A stretch of 6,057 nt of DNA from an uncultured Bacteroidales bacterium. Lineage in GTDB: Bacteria; Bacteroidota; Bacteroidia; Bacteroidales; Lentimicrobiaceae. Both the position numbers and the translations under genes were made by a program. The notes beneath the pieces were generated by a model. That model had not been told where the DNA came from. It ran no database searches and was given only the letters and a program-made list of their open reading frames with translations. Each line of letters opens with the position of its first letter. Position 1 is the first letter of the stretch. This document shows positions 1 to 4,908 of this stretch, piece after piece. The stretch lies in NCBI GenBank assembly GCA_937864935.1, contig CALMDN010000142.1:1-6057 (forward strand), read 5' to 3'.

Positions 1-648
1 CCTGCGGTAACGCATCCTGCTGAAAGCCGGGGAGGAGGCAGAGGTATGGTATTCAGTGGCTCCGGTAATTTGGTAGAGTGTTCTGAGGTTCTGCGGGTTG
101 ATTCCGCCTCCGGGCATAATGGCGATCCGCTTGCCGGCCTGGGCAACCAGCCGGGCAATAACTTCTGCACCATCCAGGGCTGTAGCTGCCTGCCCTGAAG
201 TAAGGATACGGTGACATCCCAGGCCGATGATGGTTTCCAGTGCTTCGGAGGGATCCCGGGTCATATCGAAGGCCCGGTGAAAGGTGACCTGCATGGAGCC
301 GGCCATTTCGACGATCTCTTTCATACGGCAGGTGTCAACGGTTCCGTCGGTATTGATCATGCCCACCACAATGCCGTCTGCACCCCTGGCTTTGGCGGCG
401 AAAATGTCTGACTTCATGATGTCGAATTCAGCCCTGCTGTAGTTGAAGTCACCGGGGCGGGGTCTGATCAGGACGAATGTTTCGAGTTTCAGGATGTTTT
501 TCGCATACTCTGTCATTCCCTGCGATGGGGTTAATCCCCCTTCCGACAGGGCAGTACACAGTTCAATCCTGTGTGCCCCGCCCTGCCTGGCTGCTATGGC
601 CGACTCAACAGAACCGGCGCAGATCTCTATCTTTACTGTTTCTGGCAT
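1..648 (-). CDS. cutC: CutC family protein, 3' end outside window
   Basis: Reading the minus strand from the ATG at 648 gives 216 codons with no stop, open to position 1. The translation starts MPETVKIEICAGSVESAIAA and carries the marks of the CutC family, a TIM-barrel fold. These include RIELC followed by SEGGLTPS (about residues 27-43), a VLIRPRPGDFNYS segment near residue 60, the TFHRAFD strand, the ILTSG loop, and a glycine-rich IMPGGGI near residue 185. Family members are about 245-250 aa, so roughly 30 residues are missing beyond the window edge. CutC was named for copper homeostasis in Escherichia coli, but that phenotype was later attributed to the MicL small RNA encoded in the cutC region, so the biochemical role is unsettled. 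The gene is divergent from the dehydrogenase at 791. Family assignment is secure; function is not. Confidence 0.93.
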   Translation of the reverse strand, partial: MPETVKIEICAGSVESAIAARQGGAHRIELCTALSEGGLTPSQGMTEYAKNILKLETFVLIRPRPGDFNYSRAEFDIMKSDIFAAKARGADGIVVGMINTDGTVDTCRMKEIVEMAGSMQVTFHRAFDMTRDPSEALETIIGLGCHRILTSGQAATALDGAEVIARLVAQAGKRIAIMPGGGINPQNLRTLYQITGATEYHTSASSPAFSRMRYRR

Positions 649-684
649 AGTGCTTGTAAAATGACCTCTAAAATAGTAAATCAC

Positions 685-717
685 CCAAAATACGGCAGGA
701 TAAACTGCTTCCGACAA
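685..717 (-). promoter_or_regulatory. Possible weak promoter for cutC
   Basis: On the minus strand TATTTTGG (685-692) matches the Bacteroidota -7 consensus TAnnTTTG with one mismatch. A TTG (715-717) lies 22 bases upstream, slightly farther than the usual 19-21. The element ends 37 bases before the cutC ATG. Both the mismatch and the long spacer make this a tentative call. Confidence 0.3.
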
Positions 718-744
718 CTATTTTGATACAGACATCGTAAACTG

Positions 745-775
745 CTGAAAAAAACCACTAAAAAATGTAGCTTTG
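745..775 (+). promoter_or_regulatory. Putative promoter for the SDR gene
   Basis: TAGCTTTG at 768-775 is an exact match to the Bacteroidota -7 element TAnnTTTG. A CTG at 745-747, 20 bases upstream, is a partial match to the -33 TTTG. The element ends 15 bases before the ATG at 791, implying a leader of only about ten bases, which is common in this phylum. Nothing else in the 649-790 divergent spacer stands out. Confidence 0.55.
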
Positions 776-790
776 CAAAGGCTCTGATTT

Positions 791-1609
791 ATGAAGGATT
801 TACGAGATAAGGTTGTTGTTATCACCGGAGGATCTTCTGGGATAGGTTTTGCCCTGGCCATGGAATTCGGCCGTCTGGGTGCCGGTATTGTTATCAGCGC
901 ACGGAATGAGCAGAACCTGAATGAGGCACTTCAGAAAATCAGGGCTGCCGGCATCAAAGCCATGGCGGTGAGGGCCGATGTCAGTGTGGAAGAGGATTGC
1001 AGAAACCTGATTGAACAGACTGTCAGCCATTTTGGCAGCATCGACATCCTGGTGAACAACGCCGGCATTTCCATGCGGGCAGTATTTGCCAAAACCGACC
1101 TCAGCGTCCTGAAGAGGCTGATGGATACCAACTTCTGGGGCACCGTGTATTGTACCAGATATGCTTTACCGCACCTTCTGAAAACCAGGGGGTCAGTCGT
1201 CGGGGTCATTTCTGTTGCCGGCTATGTCGGTTTACCCGGACGTACCGGCTATTCGGCATCCAAGTTTGCCGTGCGGGGTTTCCTCGATACCCTGAGGTGC
1301 GAAAACCTGAAGACAGGGCTGCATGTGCTGGTAGCAGCACCCGGATTCACCTCATCGAACATCAGAACCGCGGCACTCAAAGCGGACGGAACCATTCAGG
1401 GTGAAACCCCCAGAAATGAAGCCAACATGATGCCTGCCTCTGTGGCTGCACGTAAGATCGTGAAAGCCACCCTCCGCAGAAAGGACTCCATTATCCTCAC
1501 CTTACTCGAAGGTAAACTCTCAGTACTCCTCAACCAGCTGATGCCCAAAATCATGAGCCGGCTGGCCTATCACTATATGGCCAAAGAACCGGATTCACCC
1601 TTTAATTGA
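791..1609 (+). CDS. SDR-family NAD(P)-dependent oxidoreductase, DHRS7B-like
   Basis: This 272-aa protein is a complete classical short-chain dehydrogenase/reductase with a Rossmann fold. The cofactor motif TGGSSGIG is at residues 12-19, NNAG at 89-92, and the catalytic tetrad is N114, S141, Y154 and K158 (YSASK). The arginine in SAR after the second strand suggests NADP(H) preference. The region from about residue 190 to the end (substrate loop, then a hydrophobic amphipathic stretch ending MAKEPDSPFN) recalls eukaryotic DHRS7B-type reductases, which act on lipid-like ketones. That resemblance is from memory and the substrate is unknown; a lipid or sphingoid-base ketone is only a guess. No signal peptide is seen, so it is probably cytosolic or loosely membrane-associated. 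The ATG at 791 places the first strand at the normal distance from the N-terminus. No terminator is visible before the next gene, 55 bases on. Confidence 0.93.
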   Translation: MKDLRDKVVVITGGSSGIGFALAMEFGRLGAGIVISARNEQNLNEALQKIRAAGIKAMAVRADVSVEEDCRNLIEQTVSHFGSIDILVNNAGISMRAVFAKTDLSVLKRLMDTNFWGTVYCTRYALPHLLKTRGSVVGVISVAGYVGLPGRTGYSASKFAVRGFLDTLRCENLKTGLHVLVAAPGFTSSNIRTAALKADGTIQGETPRNEANMMPASVAARKIVKATLRRKDSIILTLLEGKLSVLLNQLMPKIMSRLAYHYMAKEPDSPFN

Positions 1610-1610
1610 T

Positions 1611-1618
1611 TATTTTTG
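1611..1618 (+). promoter_or_regulatory. Putative -7 promoter element for the acidic-protein gene
   Basis: TATTTTTG is an exact TAnnTTTG match starting two bases after the SDR stop codon. No good -33 TTTG is visible about 20 bases upstream, inside the end of the SDR gene. The predicted transcript would have a leader of about 40 bases. Read-through from the SDR gene is also possible. Confidence 0.42.
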
Positions 1619-1664
1619 CCAATCATAACAAACCATTTATATCAACCATCAAACCATTGTAAAA

Positions 1665-2144
1665 ATGAACATGGAAATTCTTCTGCTCGATGGTCTCAAT
1701 GACCTTAAATTCGGTGATTTGCCCGAACATATCGAGAAAATAATCGGTAAACCCGACGAAGTTGAGAATCTGGGCGAAGAAGCCGACGAGGATCTCGATA
1801 CCATACTCTGGAATTACGACAAAATGGGTATTTCAGTGTTTTTTGAAGGTAAGAACAAACATGTTCTTTCCTGCTTTGAAACCGACAACAGGGATGCCAC
1901 CCTTTTCGGACAAAAAGTGTTTGAAATGACTGAGGAAGAAATCACTGCCCTGATGAAAAAGGAAGGGCTCACCCAAATTGATACCGAAACCGAAGAGTGG
2001 GGCGAAAAACGCGTTTCCTTCGATGAAGGTCTGATCGATTTCTACTTCCAGGATGGACGACTTGTTACAGTTAACTGGGGAGTGTTTGTGAACGAAAACG
2101 GCGAAATTGAAGAATTTGACGATGAGGAAGAGGACGAAGACTGA
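1665..2144 (+). CDS. Acidic hypothetical protein with apparent internal duplication
   Basis: I do not recognise this 159-aa protein as a named family. It is strongly acidic, with about 46 Asp/Glu against 13 Lys/Arg by hand count, and ends in a near-continuous acidic tail (residues 149-159, FDDEEEDED at the end). There is no signal peptide or membrane segment and only one cysteine (C70), so it is probably a soluble cytoplasmic protein. Two halves look alike: residues 18-70 and 87-138 each have a short charged helix (LPEHIEKIIGKP; MTEEEITALMKKEG), a polar linker, then a beta hairpin (NYDKMGISVFFEGK; SFDEGLIDFYFQDGR). The KFGDLPEHIEKIIGKPDEV stretch recalls the helix-turn of BamE/SmpA-like repeats, but no lipobox is present. 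The start could be the ATG at 1665 or at 1671. It converges on xerD across a terminator. A conserved gene is likely; no function is assigned. Confidence 0.8.
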   Translation: MNMEILLLDGLNDLKFGDLPEHIEKIIGKPDEVENLGEEADEDLDTILWNYDKMGISVFFEGKNKHVLSCFETDNRDATLFGQKVFEMTEEEITALMKKEGLTQIDTETEEWGEKRVSFDEGLIDFYFQDGRLVTVNWGVFVNENGEIEEFDDEEEDED

Positions 2145-2171
2145 TTCCTGATTCCTTACCAGTATCTCATT

Positions 2172-2210
2172 AAACAGGGTTTTTCCGGCCACCGGTTAGA
2201 CCCTGTTTTT
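2172..2210. terminator. Bidirectional intrinsic terminator between convergent genes
   Basis: A perfect 9-bp stem, AAACAGGGT (2172-2180) with ACCCTGTTT (2200-2208), encloses a small inner CCGG/CCGG pairing (2185-2188 with 2192-2195). On the plus strand the hairpin runs into TTTTT (2206-2210), ending the acidic-protein gene. On the minus strand the stem ends in a short T-containing tail, so it can also serve xerD, whose stop is at 2223. Confidence 0.82.
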
Positions 2211-2222
2211 CGTTGCTGGAAG

Positions 2223-3134
2223 CTATTTATTCCTTTTACTTCGCGGATGAAACCTCAGGATACTCTGCCTGAGAAATTCGCGGTCGATGTGTGTATAGAT
2301 TTCGGTGGTGGTGATGGATGCATGACCGAGCATATCCTGTATCGCCCTCAGGTCGGCCCCGTTCTCAATGAGGTGCGTTGCAAATGAATGACGCAGGGTA
2401 TGCGGACTGATGTTCTTGCGGATTCCGGCTTCTGCAGTGGCTTTCTTCACGATTTCAAAAATCATGGCCCGGGTGAGCTTGTGTCCGCGGTTGTTGAGAA
2501 ACACGATGTTTTCGCTGTCGGCAGCCACGGTCTGTTTGTTTCTGATCCAGGTGAGGTAGTTCATCACCTGCTTTCTGGCTGCGCTCCCCACAGGTACAAT
2601 GCGTTGTTTGTTGCCTTTGCCCGTTACCGTGATAAAATCCTCGCTGAAGTGCAGATCCGACAGCTTCAGGTTGACCAGTTCCGAGACCCTGAGACCACAT
2701 CCGTAAAGGATTTCCAGCATGGCTTTGTTGCGTTCTCCCTGGGGTTTGCTCAGGTCGACCGAATCGATCACCAGTGTGATTTCGTTTTCGGAGAGGACCT
2801 CAGGCAGTTTCAGCCCTTTCTTCGGCATTTCGAGCAACTCGGTGGGATCTGCAGCGATTTCATTCTCGAGCAGGAGGTAGTGATAGAACGACCGTATGCC
2901 GGAAATAATCCTCGACTGGCTGGAAGCTGCGATGCCAAGCCCGGTTAAAGCGGCCAGAAAACCCTGCAGATCTTTCAGTCTGACACTGGCCGGCGGCAAG
3001 GCTGATCCCGTGGAACTGAAATAATCTGCCAGCTTCCGGATGTCGCGGATGTAGGATTCTACGGTGTTGACCGACATCGACCGTTCAACCTGAAGATAAG
3101 CCCTGAACCCGTTGATCAGTATTGTCCACTGCAT
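2223..3134 (-). CDS. xerD: Site-specific tyrosine recombinase, XerD/XerC type
   Basis: This 303-aa protein has the normal length and two-domain layout of chromosomal Xer recombinases. An N-terminal SAM-like core-binding domain (about residues 1-90, with TVESYIRDIRKLADYF) is followed by the catalytic domain. All catalytic residues are present: R149 (GCGLRVSEL), K173 (TGKGNKQR), H245 and R248 (SPHTLRHSFATH), H271 (MLGHASITTTEIY) and the nucleophile Y280. Xer proteins resolve chromosome dimers at dif sites near the terminus, acting with FtsK. The ATG at 3134 is chosen over a TTG two codons upstream. I favour XerD over XerC from the overall motif wording, but the two cannot be separated firmly without a tree. 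The gene stands alone on its strand here, with no attachment sites or cargo genes, which argues against an integrase of a mobile element. Confidence 0.93.
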   Translation of the reverse strand: MQWTILINGFRAYLQVERSMSVNTVESYIRDIRKLADYFSSTGSALPPASVRLKDLQGFLAALTGLGIAASSQSRIISGIRSFYHYLLLENEIAADPTELLEMPKKGLKLPEVLSENEITLVIDSVDLSKPQGERNKAMLEILYGCGLRVSELVNLKLSDLHFSEDFITVTGKGNKQRIVPVGSAARKQVMNYLTWIRNKQTVAADSENIVFLNNRGHKLTRAMIFEIVKKATAEAGIRKNISPHTLRHSFATHLIENGADLRAIQDMLGHASITTTEIYTHIDREFLRQSILRFHPRSKRNK

Positions 3135-3153
3135 CCGCAACCGAATTTTCGTC

Positions 3154-3161
3154 CAAACCTA
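3154..3161 (-). promoter_or_regulatory. Putative -7 promoter element for xerD
   Basis: On the minus strand TAGGTTTG matches TAnnTTTG exactly and ends 19 bases before the ATG at 3134, giving a very short leader. The -33 position shows no clear TTTG. An inverted repeat (3168-3186) lies where the -33 contact would be, so a repressor could bind there; that is inference only. Confidence 0.42.
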
Positions 3162-3167
3162 ATCAAA

Positions 3168-3198
3168 AATCAGAGATATCCTGATTCTGTCCGACAGA
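3168..3198. repeat. Two adjacent short inverted repeats upstream of xerD
   Basis: AATCAG (3168-3173) and CTGATT (3181-3186) form a 6-bp inverted repeat around a seven-base centre that contains the palindrome GATATC. Sharing base 3186, the sequence TCTGTCCGACAGA (3186-3198) is a second 6-bp inverted repeat with one central base. Either could be an operator or a small hairpin in an upstream transcript. They have no T-tract, so they are not terminators. Chance occurrence is possible at this length. Confidence 0.4.
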
Positions 3199-3339
3199 CA
3201 ACTGGTGAAAAGTATGAACAATAAGGTGTTGGTATCTTCTGTAAATCTCATAACTATTTAGTAATGAATCAAATAATCAATAATCTTTGAAGGTTGCTCA
3301 GAAAAAATCAGGATTTTATCTATTTTTTCGTGCTATCTC

Positions 3340-3370
3340 TTTGGTTGGTAAGTAAATGTTTGTATTTTTG
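3340..3370 (+). promoter_or_regulatory. Strong putative promoter for rpmG-DUF4295
   Basis: TTTG at 3340-3343, 19 bases, then TATTTTTG at 3363-3370 matches both halves of the Bacteroidota primary promoter consensus. It is the best promoter in the window, as expected for ribosomal protein genes. The ATG of rpmG is 28 bases past the element, after an A-rich leader (GAAAAAAATAAAG) with no Shine-Dalgarno sequence. Confidence 0.82.
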
Positions 3371-3398
3371 CAGTCCGAAAAAAATAAAGCTTTGAACA

Positions 3399-3587
3399 AT
3401 GGCTAAGAAGAGCAAAGAAGCAAGGATTCAGGTTATACTTGAGTGCACCGAGCACAAAACAAGTGGTATGCCAGGCACCAGCAGGTATGTAACCACCAAA
3501 AATAAAAAGAATACTCCCGAGAGGCTTGAGATTAAGAAATACAATCCTATCCTCAGGAAAGTAACTGTTCACAAAGAAATTAAATAA
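3399..3587 (+). CDS. rpmG: 50S ribosomal protein L33 (bL33)
   Basis: This 62-aa basic protein is bL33, a component of the large ribosomal subunit near the E site. It starts [20 protein letters not shown] and carries the family core [19 protein letters not shown]. Zinc-binding L33 forms have two CxxC pairs. Here only C16 remains: the second position is histidine (CTEH), and the C-terminal pair has become KYNPILRK, so this is a zinc-independent form. A short SGMPGTS insertion follows the first pair position. The DUF4295 gene starts nine bases after the stop. In many Bacteroidota rpmB (bL28) sits directly upstream; here it is absent and the promoter abuts rpmG. Confidence 0.96.
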   Translation: MAKKSKEARIQVILECTEHKTSGMPGTSRYVTTKNKKNTPERLEIKKYNPILRKVTVHKEIK

Positions 3588-3596
3588 CATCAGACC

Positions 3597-3752
3597 ATGG
3601 CAAAGAAAGTAGTTGCAACCCTGAGAACTTCATCAGGTAAGGATTATGCTAAAGTTATCCGCATGGTAAGGTCACCCAAAACCGGTGCCTATACATTCAA
3701 GGAAAGTATTGTAGCCAACGATTCGGTTAAAGATTTCCTGGCTAAGAAATAA
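3597..3752 (+). CDS. DUF4295 small basic protein, probable ribosomal protein bL38
   Basis: A 51-aa lysine/arginine-rich protein, MAKKVVATLRTSSGKDYAKV to SVKDFLAKK, matches the DUF4295 family found in Bacteroidota immediately after rpmG. As I recall, a cryo-EM study of the Flavobacterium johnsoniae ribosome identified a phylum-specific large-subunit protein called bL38, and I believe it corresponds to this family; that link should be confirmed. The basic composition, lack of cysteines, MAKK start shared with bL33, nine-base spacing and shared promoter all fit a ribosomal protein. The ATG at 3597 is the only sensible start. A terminator hairpin follows 21 bases after the stop. The gene is easily missed because of its length. 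Confidence 0.9.
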   Translation: MAKKVVATLRTSSGKDYAKVIRMVRSPKTGAYTFKESIVANDSVKDFLAKK

Positions 3753-3773
3753 GCATATACAGAATTGATTTTC

Positions 3774-3815
3774 AGGGCCTTTTCTTCATCATGAGAAAAG
3801 ACCCTTTTTTATTTT
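3774..3815 (+). terminator. Intrinsic terminator after DUF4295 gene
   Basis: Left arm AGGGCCTTTTCT (3774-3785) pairs with right arm AGAAAAGACCCT (3794-3805) with a single C/A mismatch, around an eight-base loop. The 3' side runs into TTTTTTATTTT. This closes the rpmG-DUF4295 transcript ahead of ftsY. Confidence 0.87.
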
Positions 3816-3817
3816 AA

Positions 3818-3849
3818 CTGCTGCTGTACCGCCATAATTCCTAAATTTG
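3818..3849 (+). promoter_or_regulatory. Putative promoter for ftsY-rimO
   Basis: TAAATTTG (3842-3849) is an exact TAnnTTTG match, placed just after the terminator and 31 bases before the ftsY ATG. The -33 region has only CTGCTG (3818-3823), a partial match. Position relative to the terminator supports it as the start of a separate ftsY transcript. Confidence 0.6.
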
Positions 3850-3880
3850 CACTTTGTGCAACACCGTTAATATAATTCTG

Positions 3881-4834
3881 ATGGGTATTTTTTCATTTTT
3901 CTCGAAAGAAAAGAAGCAGGACCTCGACAAAGGGCTGGAGAAGACCAAAACCAGTTTCTTTGGTAAGCTCTCCAAAGCGATAATCGGTAAATCGAAGGTC
4001 GACGATGAGGTGCTCGACAACCTGGAAGAGATACTCGTTACCTCCGATGTAGGAGTGGATACCACCCTCAGGATCATCGAACGCATCCAGAAGCGGGTTG
4101 CGCGCGATAAATTTCTTGGGACCGCCGAGCTGAACCAGATACTGCGTGAAGAGATCAGCGGTTTGCTGGGTGAAGCCGACAGGAGCCAGCTGGTTGAAGG
4201 CTTCGACTTTCCGCCAAGGGAATTGCCATATGTAATTATGGTAGTCGGGGTTAATGGAGTTGGAAAAACCACCACCATCGGAAAGCTGGCCTATCAGTTT
4301 AAAGCAGCCGGGAAAAGCGTGGTACTCGGAGCTGCCGATACCTTCAGGGCTGCCGCCGTTTCTCAGCTTGAAATCTGGGCCGGCAGGGTAGGGGTACCCT
4401 GCATCAGTCAGGGAATGGGTGCCGATCCGGCTTCTGTTGCCTTCGATACCCTGAAATCAGCCCTTGCACGCAAAGCCGATGTAGTCATCATTGATACAGC
4501 CGGCAGGCTGCACAACAAAATCAACCTGATGAACGAGCTTTCGAAGATCAGGAATGTGATGCAGAAGCTGATCCCCGACGCCCCCCACGAAGTGCTGCTG
4601 GTACTCGATGCCTCCACCGGACAGAATGCTATAGAACAGGCCAGGCAGTTTACGGCCTCCACCGAGGTGAATGCCCTTGCCCTTACCAAACTTGACGGTA
4701 CGGCCAAAGGAGGTGTGGTGATCGGCATTTCTGATCAGTTCAGGATTCCGGTGAAATACATCGGTATCGGTGAGAAAATGACCGATCTCCAGCCATTTAT
4801 AAAGGAAGAGTTTGTCGACTCCCTGTTCAACTGA
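3881..4834 (+). CDS. ftsY: Signal recognition particle receptor FtsY
   Basis: This 317-aa GTPase is the membrane receptor that accepts ribosome-SRP complexes and hands nascent chains to the Sec translocon. The N domain helical bundle (about residues 20-95) precedes a G domain with every expected motif: P-loop GVNGVGKTT (123-131, K129), the SRP-GTPase insertion-box segment AADTFRAAA (151-159), DTAGR (205-209), TKLD (269-272) and the closing GIGEKMTDLQPF. It lacks the long acidic A domain of the E. coli protein and begins with a short amphipathic stretch (MGIFSFFSKEKK) suited to membrane contact, as is normal for short FtsY forms. The ATG at 3881 is chosen. A TTG at 3854 would overlap the likely transcription start and add an unrelated leader. 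rimO follows after 74 bases. Confidence 0.97.
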   Translation: MGIFSFFSKEKKQDLDKGLEKTKTSFFGKLSKAIIGKSKVDDEVLDNLEEILVTSDVGVDTTLRIIERIQKRVARDKFLGTAELNQILREEISGLLGEADRSQLVEGFDFPPRELPYVIMVVGVNGVGKTTTIGKLAYQFKAAGKSVVLGAADTFRAAAVSQLEIWAGRVGVPCISQGMGADPASVAFDTLKSALARKADVVIIDTAGRLHNKINLMNELSKIRNVMQKLIPDAPHEVLLVLDASTGQNAIEQARQFTASTEVNALALTKLDGTAKGGVVIGISDQFRIPVKYIGIGEKMTDLQPFIKEEFVDSLFN

Positions 4835-4878
4835 TGCCCCAGCGCGGTTAACCGTTCTCTGTCATTAAAGCAGATAAC

Positions 4879-4908
4879 CACTCCTTTCCTTCCTTATTCT
4901 CCCATCCT
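4879..4908 (+). promoter_or_regulatory. Pyrimidine-rich leader before the rimO GTG start
   Basis: The 30 bases before the GTG contain only C, T and four scattered A residues, with no G. There is no Shine-Dalgarno sequence. Translation in this phylum usually does not depend on one, but upstream A-richness is the more common pattern, so this leader is unusual. No promoter match is visible in 4835-4908, so rimO is probably co-transcribed with ftsY. Confidence 0.4.

Noticed and set aside
211..664. Two short plus-strand open frames at the window start
   Set aside because: Both overlap the minus-strand cutC gene, which has strong family motifs, and show no similarity to anything recognisable.
2142..2155. 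Tandem TGATTCC TGATTCC at the acidic-protein stop codon
   Set aside because: A two-copy 7-base repeat is too short to mean much. The first copy supplies the stop codon and the second is out of frame.
2388..2948. 186-aa plus-strand open frame opposite xerD
   Set aside because: It lies wholly inside the minus-strand recombinase gene, which has all catalytic motifs. The opposite frame shows no recognisable domain or promoter, so it is a shadow.
3135..3140. TTG start two codons upstream of xerD
   Set aside because: An ATG two codons later gives a normal Xer N-terminus, so there is no reason to prefer the TTG.
3141..3398. Search for a dif or att site next to the recombinase gene
   Set aside because: No pair of 11-base arms with a 6-base centre resembling known dif sites was seen, and no tRNA or direct repeats flank the gene. 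The short inverted repeats there are listed separately.
3854..3880. TTG start giving FtsY nine extra residues
   Set aside because: The TTG sits at the likely transcription start just after the TAAATTTG element, and the extra residues do not resemble an FtsY N-terminus. The ATG at 3881 gives a normal protein.
3841..4278. 145-aa minus-strand open frame over ftsY
   Set aside because: It is serine-rich antisense translation of a clear GTPase gene and has no features of its own.
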